Shown one piece after another: positions 26,866 to 35,759 of a stretch of DNA of 64,000 nt. The notes under the pieces were generated by a model. The model worked only from the letters and a program-made list of their open reading frames with translations, was not told the origin of the DNA and made no database searches. Source of the DNA: Desulfobacter postgatei 2ac9 (GTDB taxonomy: Bacteria > Desulfobacterota > Desulfobacteria > Desulfobacterales > Desulfobacteraceae); NCBI RefSeq assembly GCF_000233695.2, contig NZ_CM001488.1:2474279-2538278 (forward strand), in the 5' to 3' direction. A program made the position numbers and the translations under genes. The stretch's first letter is position 1; every line of letters starts with the position of its first letter.

Positions 26866-27585
26866 TTTTTCCACCTCTTGTTCGGTGAGATATCGCCATT
26901 TTCCGGCGGGCAAACTACCAAGGCGGATATTGGCCATGCGGATCCGTTTGAGCATGGCCACCTGATTGCCGGTTTTGCCCACCATTTTCCGAATCTGGCG
27001 GTTTAACCCCTGTTTTAAAACAATTTTAAATCCGTTTTCAGAAACCCTGCGGACCTTGGCCTGCCGGGTTTTTTTCCCATCTATCACCATGCCTTGGGCC
27101 ATGGCAGCCAGATCCTGGTCGCTGACAGGCCGCACAGCAAACACCAGATACTCTTTTTCATGGTCATGGGAGGGATGGGATAACCGGTTATGCAAGTCAC
27201 CGTCATCGGTCAGTAGAACAAGCCCCACTGAATCCTTATCCAGTCGCCCCACAGGATAGACCCTCTTTTTTACCGGCACAAGGTCCAGGATGATTTTTGC
27301 ATTTTTCTGGGAGCAGGTTGTGACAACCCCTTTGGGTTTGTTTACGGCAAGATAGGTATATTCGCGGTTTTTGTCCGACGTATAGTGAAGCTGCTTACCG
27401 TCAAGACAGATCTTTTCCTTTACCGGATCTGCCCGGGTGCCCAGTTCTTTTACAATAACCCCGTTCACCGAGACCCTGCCCTCAAGAATAAGGCTCTCGG
27501 CGCGTCTACGCGAACAAAGCCCGCAATGGGCTAAAATTTTCTGTAGTCGGATGCCTTGCGCTGTTTCAGGATCTATAATCTGCAT
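26854..27585 (-). CDS. Pseudouridine synthase, RsuA/RluB/RluF family
   Basis: A 243-residue protein with an N-terminal S4 RNA-binding domain (IRLQKILAHCGLCSRRRAESLI) and a catalytic domain with the active-site Asp in YPVGRLDKDSVGLVLLTDDGD. The later motif QGLNRQIRKMVGKTG is typical of the 23S rRNA enzymes RluB, RluE and RluF; KRIRMANIRLGSLPAGKWR supports this. The exact target base cannot be told. It overlaps argJ by 20 bases and trpS by 12. Confidence 0.88.
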   Translation of the reverse strand: MQIIDPETAQGIRLQKILAHCGLCSRRRAESLILEGRVSVNGVIVKELGTRADPVKEKICLDGKQLHYTSDKNREYTYLAVNKPKGVVTTCSQKNAKIILDLVPVKKRVYPVGRLDKDSVGLVLLTDDGDLHNRLSHPSHDHEKEYLVFAVRPVSDQDLAAMAQGMVIDGKKTRQAKVRRVSENGFKIVLKQGLNRQIRKMVGKTGNQVAMLKRIRMANIRLGSLPAGKWRYLTEQEVEKLRQ

Positions 27586-28759
27586 TAATTTTCACATAGT
27601 TTTCACTGAAGTCACAGAACAGGAACTGATCCTGGCCATCTCCAAGATTGAGATCCAGGACAATGCTGATTTCATCCTTTTTCATTATCTCTGCTGCTTT
27701 TTCTTCAGCCCCTTTACCCTGCCACTGTCCGTTTTGAACCAGCAGGATATCACCAAAATACAAATCCATTTTATTTTGATCCACTGTGGCCCCGGATCTT
27801 CCGGCCGCCGCAGTGATTCGCCCCCAGTTTGGGTCCTGGCCGTAAATAGCTGTTTTGGTCAGGGGGGAATGGGCAATGGCTTCGGCCGCTGCAAATGCAT
27901 CCTGTTGGGTCAATGCGCCTTTAACCGTGATAGAGGCAACTTTTGTAGCACCCTCTCCGTCTTTGACAACCTTTTTGGCAAGCTCATAGCAGACCTCATC
28001 TAAAACCGCTTGGAATACCCCAAAGGATTCATCATTGTCGATCACTGCCTGCCCTGCCCCGTTGGCCATACATACAAGGGTGTCGTTTGTGCTGGTATCC
28101 CCGTCCACTGTAATCCGGTTAAAGGAACGGGACGCAGCATGCGTCAGTGCCTGTTTGAGCAGACTGCTTGAAATGTCAGCATCCGTGACGATATAGGAAA
28201 GCATGGTGGCCATATCCGGCCGAATCATACCCGAACCTTTGGCAACTCCCATAACGGTAAAGCTCTTTTCCTCCCCGGATGTATTGCCGGATGTATTAAT
28301 TGTCCCATTGCGGGACACCATTTTGGTGCAGGTGTCTGTGGTGAGGATAGCCCCGGCAAAATCTGCAATTGTACAAGAGTCAAGACTTCTCACAGCTTGT
28401 GGAATTTTTGCTTCAATTTTATCTATTGGCAAGGGCGCACCAATCACTCCGGTAGAAGAGACCAATACGTGTTCAGGATCAATTCTAAGGGCTTTGGCCA
28501 CAAATTCAACGCATTGTTCTGCATGGGCGATTCCCTGTGCGCCGGTGAAACAGTTGGCATTCCCTGAATTGACCAGTATCGCCTGGAGCATGCCCTTTTG
28601 CATGATTTTTCTGCCAAGAATAACAGGGGCTGCAACCACCTGGTTTTGTGTAAACAATGCTGCGGCACTTGCAGGTTTTTCCGAATAGATCAGGCCAAGA
28701 TCCAAGGATCTGCTTTTTTTAATTCCGGCACAAATTCCGGCAAATTTAAACCCTTTCAT
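27566..28759 (-). CDS. argJ: Glutamate N-acetyltransferase / amino-acid N-acetyltransferase
   Basis: A 397-residue ArgJ that transfers the acetyl group from N-acetylornithine to glutamate in arginine synthesis. It self-cleaves at a conserved Thr: KGSGMIRPDMATMLSYIVTD has the ...MATM cleavage site (A/T). Further motifs: FNRITVDGDTSTNDTLVCMA, and EGATKVASITVKGA in the C-terminal chain. GQDPNWGRITAAAGRSG is also typical. Whether it also accepts acetyl-CoA cannot be decided by eye. It is divergent from the TetR gene and shares the 190-base gap carrying its operator. Confidence 0.95.
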   Translation of the reverse strand: MKGFKFAGICAGIKKSRSLDLGLIYSEKPASAAALFTQNQVVAAPVILGRKIMQKGMLQAILVNSGNANCFTGAQGIAHAEQCVEFVAKALRIDPEHVLVSSTGVIGAPLPIDKIEAKIPQAVRSLDSCTIADFAGAILTTDTCTKMVSRNGTINTSGNTSGEEKSFTVMGVAKGSGMIRPDMATMLSYIVTDADISSSLLKQALTHAASRSFNRITVDGDTSTNDTLVCMANGAGQAVIDNDESFGVFQAVLDEVCYELAKKVVKDGEGATKVASITVKGALTQQDAFAAAEAIAHSPLTKTAIYGQDPNWGRITAAAGRSGATVDQNKMDLYFGDILLVQNGQWQGKGAEEKAAEIMKKDEISIVLDLNLGDGQDQFLFCDFSENYVKINADYRS

Positions 28760-28879
28760 TTTTATTTTCCTTTTATTTCTTTAAGTCCATCTTAAAAAAT
28801 TGACCATAAATTATAATTGGGTTTTAACCCCTTTGTAAACATAAGTAATAAAAAAATTAAAAACCCTGTTAAAAACCAT

Positions 28880-28933
28880 TTGACACGATAAAAGTTACTG
28901 AGTATACACTCAAATAAAATGAGTATTCACTCA
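28880..28933 (+). promoter_or_regulatory. Promoter with tandem palindromic operator before tetR
   Basis: TTGACA (28880-28885), 17 bases, TATACA (28903-28908) is a near-consensus promoter. Two 14-base palindromes, TGAGTATACACTCA (28899-28912) and TGAGTATTCACTCA (28920-28933), share TGAGTA-T(T/A)C-ACTCA-like halves and start 21 bases apart, so they lie on the same helix face. The first covers the -10 box and the second covers the expected start site. This is the layout of a self-repressing TetR operator controlling the whole tetR-sulP-signalling operon. Confidence 0.8.
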
Positions 28934-28949
28934 AAAGCTTAGAGGTGTT

Positions 28950-29528
28950 ATGTCCAAAAAAGATGCCATACTGCAGGCTGCAACCGTGCTGTTTTCCAAA
29001 AACGGATTCAAAGAAACCTCCACCGCTGATCTGGCAAAAATGATCAATGTGGCGGAAGGGACCATTTTCTATCATTTCAAGACCAAGGAGAAATTATTCT
29101 TAGCGGTTCTTGAAAAGACCAAAAAAATGATCCTGGAGGAATTTGACTCATATATGGAAAATCAGCATTTTGACAGCGGCATGGGCATGATTGAACGTGC
29201 GGTCTCTTTCCATTTATACCTGGCCGGCAAGATGGAGAATCAGTTTCTTCTTTTGCACAGGTACTACCCCTACCAGATGGCAGAGGTAGTACCCCAATGC
29301 CGTAGATATCTGGAAGCCATTTACGACTGTCTTGTTTCCATCTATGAAGACGGTATCGAAATGGGGGTAAAGGACGGTTCCATTGATCCCCTGCCCGCCC
29401 GCAAAACCGCTTTGATTATCTTTTCCATGGTGGATGGGGTGGTCCGGTTTAAAACGTACAATCTGTACAATGCCAATTCGCTGTTCAATGAACTGGTAAG
29501 CTCCTGCAAACGCATGCTAAAGACTTAG
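28950..29528 (+). CDS. TetR/AcrR-family transcriptional regulator
   Basis: A 192-residue regulator with the N-terminal TetR helix-turn-helix: KKDAILQAATVLFSKNGFKETSTADLAKMINVAEGTIFYHFKTKEKLF (residues about 3-50). The C-terminal ligand domain is not diagnostic. AGAGGTG precedes the ATG. Two palindromes immediately upstream overlap its promoter, so it very likely represses itself and the genes that follow; sulP begins 26 bases downstream. The inducer is unknown, but an anion or a metabolite linked to the SulP transporter is a reasonable guess. Confidence 0.9.
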   Translation: MSKKDAILQAATVLFSKNGFKETSTADLAKMINVAEGTIFYHFKTKEKLFLAVLEKTKKMILEEFDSYMENQHFDSGMGMIERAVSFHLYLAGKMENQFLLLHRYYPYQMAEVVPQCRRYLEAIYDCLVSIYEDGIEMGVKDGSIDPLPARKTALIIFSMVDGVVRFKTYNLYNANSLFNELVSSCKRMLKT

Positions 29529-29554
29529 ACAATTAATTTAGAAAGGTATTCGAC

Positions 29555-31690
29555 ATGTTAACTAAAATACTGCCGTTCATAGAGTGGTTCAAGGATTACT
29601 CCCTGGGCAAATTCAGAATTGATTTTCTGGCCGGGCTCACTGTGGCCCTGGTGCTTATTCCGCAGTCCATGGCCTATGCCCAGTTGGCGGGCCTACCCGC
29701 CTATTACGGCCTTTATGCAGCATTTCTGCCCCCCATGATAGCTTCATTGTTCGGATCCAGCCGCCAGCTGGCAACCGGTCCTGTAGCCGTGGTCTCCTTG
29801 ATGACCGCAGCAAGTCTTGAACCTTTTGCATCAGCCGGAAGTGAAGGCTTTATTACCTATGCAATTGTCCTGGCTCTCACTGTTGGTATTTTCCAGCTGC
29901 TGCTTGGCGTTCTTCGCCTGGGCCTTATTGTTAATTTTCTGTCCCATCCTGTTGTTAACGGTTTTACCAATGCTGCGGCAATTATTATCGGCACCTCCCA
30001 GCTCTCCAAGCTGTTCGGCGTATATGTAGACAAGGCGCCTCACCATTATGAAACCATTATACGGGTGATTGAAAGTGCCTTTCACTATACCCATCTGCCC
30101 ACCCTTGCCATGGGGATTTTATCCATTGCCATCATGGTGGGGTTAAAACGACTGAATCCTAAAATGCCTTTCGTACTGGCTGCGGTTGCCATCACCACAA
30201 TCATCTCCTGGGCCACCGGGTTCGAGCACAATGAAACCGCAGCTATTACCCAAATTATGGATGAAAAAATCCAAGAGGAGATCCAATCATTTAATATCAC
30301 TATTCAGTCCATTAAGGATTTAAGTGTCGATCGTACAAAACTTACATCCGAGATAGAAAGCAGGCATGATGCCTCCACACTTGAGAAACTGGATTTACAG
30401 TACCAGGCCACAGTTCTTACCGCGAGAATAGATGCAGCCAAAGCCAAGGCTTCTGAAATTCGTACCCGACTGCGGGAGATACATTTCAGTGCTGTTGAGG
30501 ATACGGGTAAAGGGATTGTGTTCTATAAAAAAGAGAGCCCGATGCCGGAGACCAGAGTGGATGACAGAGTATATCGTATCCGGATAGGTAATAAAGCCCT
30601 TGATACTAATGCCATAAACCTGTCCGGTGGCGGTGCGGTGGTCGGTGATATTCCAAAAGGGCTTCCAAAACTTGGTATGCCCGGTATTAATATTTCCATA
30701 TTCCTTCAGCTTTTGCCCTATGCCATTATTATCTCCCTGCTCGGTTTCATGGAAGCGATTGCCATTGCCAAGGCCATGGCGGCCAAAACCGGTCAAAGGC
30801 TTGACCCCAATCAGGAACTTATCGGTCAGGGACTTGCCAATATCGTGGGCTCTATCGGCAAAAGTTATCCGGTATCCGGTTCTTTTTCCAGAAGCGCCGT
30901 CAATCTCCAGGCCGGCGCTGTTTCAGGCCTTTCCAGTGTCATAACAAGCCTTATGGTTATTATCACCCTGCTGTTTTTTACACCATTGCTTTACCATCTG
31001 CCCCAGGCAGTCCTTGCTTCGGTTATCATGATGGCGGTTATCGGGCTTGTAAACGTTTCCGGTTTTGTTCATGCCTGGCATGCACAGTGGTATGACGGCC
31101 TGATTTCCGTGATTACGTTTATTGTCACCCTGGCTGTGGCACCTCACCTTGAAAGCGGGATTTATATCGGGGTCGGCCTCTCCCTGGCCGTATTTTTATA
31201 CAAAAGCATGCGCCCCAAAATCAGCCTTCTTTCCAGGGCCCAAGATCAGGCGCTCAAAGATTCTTGTGTGCATGAACTTGCCACCTGTAAGCACATACAA
31301 CTGATCCGTTTTGAAGGCCCGCTGTTTTTTGCCAATGCCAGCTACCTTGAAGATGAAATAAACGACCGGATCCAGGCGTCATCCGATCTAAGGCACTTTA
31401 TTATCGCCTGTAACGGTATCAATGATATCGATGCCTCGGGCCAGGAAGCCCTGGCCCTGATTATTCAGCGATTAAGAAGTGCCGGATACGGGGTATCGTT
31501 AAGCGGGGTCAATGATGCGGTTTACCGGGTACTTGCACGTACCCATCTGCTTGAAGAGATCGGGGTTCACAATATTTATCCCACCATGGAAACCGCGATT
31601 TCAAGTGTTCATCCACAGACTCATGACAATACCAAGGAAGATCAGTGTCCATTACTTGTAAACTGCCTGGGAACCCAATCAACTAAATAA
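29555..31690 (+). CDS. SulP-family anion transporter with STAS domain and large insert
   Basis: A 711-residue SLC26/SulP transporter. The N-terminal membrane part (DFLAGLTVALVLIPQSMAYA, the SulP signature GLPAYYGLYAAFLPP) and the second half (ISLLGFMEAIAIAKAMA, GSFSRSAVNLQAGA) flank residues about 224-360. This hydrophilic insert is rich in charged heptads (DEKIQEEIQSFNITIQSIKD; LEKLDLQYQATVLTARIDAA) and not found in the usual 550-590-residue proteins. The C-terminal STAS domain (RFEGPLFFANASYLED, DASGQEALALI) has the Ser that is phosphorylated in anti-sigma antagonists. Candidates for cargo are sulfate, bicarbonate or other anions. It is second in the tetR operon. Confidence 0.88.
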   Translation: MLTKILPFIEWFKDYSLGKFRIDFLAGLTVALVLIPQSMAYAQLAGLPAYYGLYAAFLPPMIASLFGSSRQLATGPVAVVSLMTAASLEPFASAGSEGFITYAIVLALTVGIFQLLLGVLRLGLIVNFLSHPVVNGFTNAAAIIIGTSQLSKLFGVYVDKAPHHYETIIRVIESAFHYTHLPTLAMGILSIAIMVGLKRLNPKMPFVLAAVAITTIISWATGFEHNETAAITQIMDEKIQEEIQSFNITIQSIKDLSVDRTKLTSEIESRHDASTLEKLDLQYQATVLTARIDAAKAKASEIRTRLREIHFSAVEDTGKGIVFYKKESPMPETRVDDRVYRIRIGNKALDTNAINLSGGGAVVGDIPKGLPKLGMPGINISIFLQLLPYAIIISLLGFMEAIAIAKAMAAKTGQRLDPNQELIGQGLANIVGSIGKSYPVSGSFSRSAVNLQAGAVSGLSSVITSLMVIITLLFFTPLLYHLPQAVLASVIMMAVIGLVNVSGFVHAWHAQWYDGLISVITFIVTLAVAPHLESGIYIGVGLSLAVFLYKSMRPKISLLSRAQDQALKDSCVHELATCKHIQLIRFEGPLFFANASYLEDEINDRIQASSDLRHFIIACNGINDIDASGQEALALIIQRLRSAGYGVSLSGVNDAVYRVLARTHLLEEIGVHNIYPTMETAISSVHPQTHDNTKEDQCPLLVNCLGTQSTK

Positions 31691-31702
31691 AGGAGACATC
31701 CC

Positions 31703-32920
31703 ATGTCTATACTGACATTTTTCAGCGGTTCATATTGCGGCAAATCGTCAATCATTTCAGATGTTATTGATCAAAGCGGATTTAAACTGCTCTCAGACAA
31801 TGATCTGGTAGCTTCGGCCAGCCGGCTGTCCGGAATGCCCGAAAAGAAAATTGCCCGATCTTTTCTTGAAAAAACATCGGTGTTCAATAAGTTCACCCAT
31901 GAAAAAGAGCGCGCCATTGCTTACCTGCGCCTTGCCATGGCAGAACTGATGTCCGAGGATAAATGCATGATAGAAGGGTTTACAAGCCTTTTGATCCCTG
32001 CATCCATAAGCCACGTATTAAGAATATGCCTGATTGCAGACAAAACCTTTCGAATTGAACAGGCCATGAAAGCGCATAACCTAAGTGAAAAAGATGCCGT
32101 CAGTCTGATATCAAAAAATGACGAATTATACAGTGCATGGTCAAATACACTGTATAAAATTATTGATCCCTGGGATGCTTCTCTTTACGATATGATTTTG
32201 CCCACGGACAAGATGACCAAAGATGAGGCGGTTGCCATGATTCTTGAAAATTTGAAAAATGAAGTGATTCAGCCCACCAAGACATCAAGAAAGGCAGTCG
32301 ATGATTTTGTTCTGGCAGCCCGGGTGGAAGTGGCATTATCCAAAGAAGGCCATACGATTAGCGTCAGTGCCCGGGACGGCCTGGTTACCCTGACAATCAA
32401 TACCAATGTGCTTCTTTTGGGAAGACTTGAAGAAGAGCTCAAAAATATTGTAAAACAGGTTGAAGGGGTATCATCGGTTGAAACCCGTATCGGCAAGGGT
32501 TTTTACCAGGCGGATATTTATCGCAGATTCGATTTCCAGGTCCCGTCAAAAGTACTTTTGGTGGATGACGAACGCGAATTTGTACAAACACTTTCCGAAA
32601 GACTACAGATGCGTGACATGGGTTCCGCTATTGCCTATGACGGTGAATCCGCTTTAAATCTTGTGGAAGCGGACGAACCTGATGTGATGATCCTGGATTT
32701 GAAAATGCCGGGTATTGACGGGATTGAAGTGCTTAAGAAGGTCAAGGCATCCAGGCCCGAAATTGAAGTCATTATTCTAACAGGTCATGGATCAGAGGCT
32801 GACAGGGAGATCTGCATGAAACTCGGGGCTTTTGCCTATCTTCAGAAGCCTGTGGACATAGAAGAGTTGAGCCTGAATTTAAAGGCTGCCAATGAAAAAA
32901 TCCGGCAAAAACAAAAATAA
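31703..32920 (+). CDS. Cytidylate-kinase-like / BON-like / receiver fusion protein
   Basis: 405 residues with AAAGGAG before the ATG. Residues 1-190 resemble cytidylate-kinase-like P-loop proteins (FFSGSYCGKSSIISDVID; the loop GSYCGKS is one residue shorter than the usual Walker A). Residues about 200-275 look like a BON-type domain (VEVALSKEGHTISVSARDGLVTLTI..VEGVSSVETRI). Residues about 283-405 are a response-regulator receiver: DDE acidic pocket in LLVDDERE, phospho-Asp in VMILDLKMPGIDG, and the Lys in YLQKPVDIEEL. The mix is unusual; it probably links phosphorelay input to a nucleotide-binding or membrane-associated output. Confidence 0.7.
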   Translation: MSILTFFSGSYCGKSSIISDVIDQSGFKLLSDNDLVASASRLSGMPEKKIARSFLEKTSVFNKFTHEKERAIAYLRLAMAELMSEDKCMIEGFTSLLIPASISHVLRICLIADKTFRIEQAMKAHNLSEKDAVSLISKNDELYSAWSNTLYKIIDPWDASLYDMILPTDKMTKDEAVAMILENLKNEVIQPTKTSRKAVDDFVLAARVEVALSKEGHTISVSARDGLVTLTINTNVLLLGRLEEELKNIVKQVEGVSSVETRIGKGFYQADIYRRFDFQVPSKVLLVDDEREFVQTLSERLQMRDMGSAIAYDGESALNLVEADEPDVMILDLKMPGIDGIEVLKKVKASRPEIEVIILTGHGSEADREICMKLGAFAYLQKPVDIEELSLNLKAANEKIRQKQK

Positions 32921-32950
32921 CCGGAATCTTGCAGGAACAGGATCATTATT

Positions 32951-34678
32951 ATGGCTCAGGAAACTAAAAATACAGAGAAAAAAGCAGAAGGCAGGGGCCC
33001 AGGCCCCAAGCTGCCTATCGGAGAATTCCTTAATTACAAAAAAATATGGCTGCTCTCTTTTGGGCTGACAGCCGCATTTGCGATTATTCCTGTTATCTTT
33101 TTTGCCGTCCTGAATTACAACCTGACCCGGCAGTCTTTAGAAAATGATGCTGAGGCCAGAGCTTCCCGCCTGGCCTCCAATACCTGGCGATCTCTTTCCT
33201 CTTTTCTTAATGAGCGTAAAAATGCGTTAAACTACGTGGTGCGATCCAACTCATTTGAACAGCTTGGGAACATCCAGCAACTGGCAAATATCTTAGATTT
33301 TTTGCGCCAAAGCTTTGGGGGATTCACGGATATCGGCATTATTGACGCCACGGGTGTTCAAAGCACCTATGCCGGACCCCACGGACTTGCAGGCAAAAAT
33401 TACAAGGATCAGCAATGGTTCAAGGAGGCCATGGCCCATGGAATTTCCGTAAGTGAGGTATTTCTAGGGTTCCGAAATGTTCCCCATATTTCCATTGCCC
33501 TGCGTCATACGGCACCTGATGACAGGCACTTCATTATCCGGGCCACCATTGAGCACCAGCTATCCGGAATTTTATCCGAAGTCAAGACAGCAGGTAACGG
33601 GGATGCCTTTTTGGTCAATGCACAGGGCGTGCTTCAAACACCGTCCCACCATTTCGGGAATGTGCTTGAAAAAACAAACATTTCTTTACCCCCTGCCACG
33701 GACCAAACCCATACCATGACCATTGCATTAGAAGATGGACAGGATTTGATCGCCGCGTTCAGGCATATACCCAATACGCCGTTCATCCTGGTGATACTTA
33801 AATCCAAACAGGTAATGATGTCTCCCTGGCATCACAGTCAGGTGACATTAATCCAGTATCTGGGCATCAGTATCTCTGTCATTCTTTTATGGATCGCGGC
33901 TGTGACCGGTTATTTTTTCCGGCGTTTAGAATATTTGGATCTTAAACGTTCCAAATATTTTCATATGGCTGAATATGAAAACAAGATGGCGTCCATAGGC
34001 CGGCTTGCCGCAGGTGTGGCGCATGAGATCAATAATCCTTTGGCCATTATCAATGAAAAGGCAGGGCTCATAAAGGATATGGCCCATTTCAAGCCGGAGC
34101 TGAAACAAGACCCAAGACTTCTTGAAACTGTGGATGTTATCCTTGGCTCGGTGAAGCGGTGCAGCAGGATTACACGCCAACTGCTCAGTTTCGGTCGCCA
34201 GACCCAGACTGCTCCGGTGCCCTTAGTCCTTAAATCCGTTCTTGATGAAGTGCTGGTCTTTCTGGTAAAAGAGGCGCAGTTAAAAAAAATTTTTATTGAT
34301 ATAGATGTGCCTGATACCCTGCCCCAAGTCATCGGCAACCGGGGTAAACTGCAGCAGGTTCTTTTAAACATAGTAAACAACGCATTTGCTGCCATGCCCC
34401 AGGAGGGGAAGCTTTCGATCAGTGCACAAAAAACGGACGAACCATTTGTCCGCCTTGATATAAGTGATAGTGGATGTGGTATTCCCCCTGAAAATATTAA
34501 ACATATTTTTGAACCGTTTTTCTCCACAAAAACAAATCAGGGCGGCACCGGTCTGGGGCTTTCCATCACCTATGGCCTTGTCCAGGAGTTAGGTGGACGG
34601 ATTAAAGTCGAAAGCAAGGTTAATGAGGGCACAACATTTATAATATATCTGCCCACAACAAAACAGAAAGAAGAGTGA
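32951..34678 (+). CDS. Membrane histidine kinase with extracellular Cache-type sensor
   Basis: 575 residues. A helix at about 32-57 and another at about 298-322 bracket a periplasmic dCache-like sensor (FTDIGIIDATGVQSTYAGPHG, KNYKDQQWFKEAM). The HisKA domain has its acceptor at His358 in GRLAAGVAHEINNPLAI. HATPase_c boxes are LLNIVNNAFAAMP, DISDSGCGIPPENIKHIF and GGTGLGLSITYGL. All catalytic residues are present, so it should be active. It is the only complete kinase in the operon and presumably feeds the neighbouring receivers. Confidence 0.92.
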   Translation: MAQETKNTEKKAEGRGPGPKLPIGEFLNYKKIWLLSFGLTAAFAIIPVIFFAVLNYNLTRQSLENDAEARASRLASNTWRSLSSFLNERKNALNYVVRSNSFEQLGNIQQLANILDFLRQSFGGFTDIGIIDATGVQSTYAGPHGLAGKNYKDQQWFKEAMAHGISVSEVFLGFRNVPHISIALRHTAPDDRHFIIRATIEHQLSGILSEVKTAGNGDAFLVNAQGVLQTPSHHFGNVLEKTNISLPPATDQTHTMTIALEDGQDLIAAFRHIPNTPFILVILKSKQVMMSPWHHSQVTLIQYLGISISVILLWIAAVTGYFFRRLEYLDLKRSKYFHMAEYENKMASIGRLAAGVAHEINNPLAIINEKAGLIKDMAHFKPELKQDPRLLETVDVILGSVKRCSRITRQLLSFGRQTQTAPVPLVLKSVLDEVLVFLVKEAQLKKIFIDIDVPDTLPQVIGNRGKLQQVLLNIVNNAFAAMPQEGKLSISAQKTDEPFVRLDISDSGCGIPPENIKHIFEPFFSTKTNQGGTGLGLSITYGLVQELGGRIKVESKVNEGTTFIIYLPTTKQKEE

Positions 34679-34681
34679 ACT

Positions 34682-35053
34682 ATGCAGATACTTCTGGTCG
34701 ATGATGAGAAGGAACTGGTCTCTACCCTGGCAGAACGCCTTGGGTACAGAGGAATTGACGCACACTGGGCCATCACGCCCAATGACGCCATCTCCATGCT
34801 GTCTAATCAAAGCTATGACATTGCGGTTCTCGATGTTCAGATGCCGGATATGAACGGCTTTGAGCTCAAGGAACAGATGGAGGCGATATGTCCTGAACTC
34901 AAGTTTATTTTTATGACCGGCCACGGGTCTGAAGAATGCTACTATGAAGGATGTTCCCAGACCGGAGAGGCTTTTTATCTTGTTAAACCTGTGGAAATTG
35001 ACAATCTGATTGAAAAGCTCAACCAGGTCATGCTTGATGGAGGAAAAAGTTGA
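34682..35053 (+). CDS. Single-domain response regulator
   Basis: A 123-residue stand-alone receiver (CheY-like) three bases after the kinase stop. Features: ILLVDDEKELV (acidic pocket), phospho-Asp at about residue 52 in IAVLDVQMPDMNG, MTGHGS for the conserved Thr, and YLVKPVEIDNL for the Lys. There is no output domain, so it acts by protein contact or as a phosphate relay. Its stop overlaps the TTG start of the next gene. Confidence 0.92.
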   Translation: MQILLVDDEKELVSTLAERLGYRGIDAHWAITPNDAISMLSNQSYDIAVLDVQMPDMNGFELKEQMEAICPELKFIFMTGHGSEECYYEGCSQTGEAFYLVKPVEIDNLIEKLNQVMLDGGKS

Positions 35054-35697
35054 AACACACGGCTCAGGAAATAATAGATCAATACGGCCCAGCTTATTTC
35101 GGCCAAATGGGAGCATCCATATCCCATGATATTAAAAACTGCCTGGCGATCATCAACGAAAATGCAGGGTTGATGTCTGATCATCTTATGATGGCCCAAA
35201 AAGGCGTTCCACCCGATATTGATCGTTTTTCAGGAATTGTCCGGCGCATTGAAAAACAGATCGCCCGGGCTGATGGTATCTTGAAATCCCTTAACGCATT
35301 TTCCCACAGCATGGACAAGCCGGAACAACAGATAGATCTGGATGAGGCGGTGGGGCTTGTCCTGGGTCTTGGCGCCAGGATTATTGCCAATAGAGGCATT
35401 AAGGTGAATCATACCCAGGCTCCCGACAAACTTTATGTCAACGGATCACTTTTCTTTTTATTATCCCTGATCTGGTCAATTTTAGAAAATATAACAGAAA
35501 ACCTTGCATCAAATGCCATTCTCAATATATTCTCTATGGAAGATGAGAATAAACAAATTTGTTTAAGCTTTCAGTGTGAACAGCCTTTTGCCTCTAATTT
35601 TGATCGACAGGCAAACAGTCAGGCATTGGCCTTATTAAAGGCGAAACTTGTATTGGATGATCAGTACACCAAGGCCGACCTGATATTTGGCAGATAA
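35050..35697 (+). CDS. Kinase-like protein with HisKA-type helix but no ATP-binding boxes
   Basis: 215 residues, starting at TTG (overlapping the receiver stop) with GGAGG six bases upstream. The N-terminal part has a HisKA-like helix with His26 in GASISHDIKNCLAIINENAG, very like the upstream kinase (AHEINNPLAIINEKAG). The C-terminal half aligns by position with HATPase_c but lacks a clear N-box and has no DxGxG or GxGLGL motif. It could be a histidine phosphotransfer protein, a phosphatase or a scaffold made from a duplicated kinase. Function uncertain. Confidence 0.65.
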   Translation: MKHTAQEIIDQYGPAYFGQMGASISHDIKNCLAIINENAGLMSDHLMMAQKGVPPDIDRFSGIVRRIEKQIARADGILKSLNAFSHSMDKPEQQIDLDEAVGLVLGLGARIIANRGIKVNHTQAPDKLYVNGSLFFLLSLIWSILENITENLASNAILNIFSMEDENKQICLSFQCEQPFASNFDRQANSQALALLKAKLVLDDQYTKADLIFGR

Positions 35698-35759
35698 CAA
35701 AATAATTTCAACAGACAACAGCTTCTTTAATATCAACTAATTAAAAGGAGACCCCGGCA

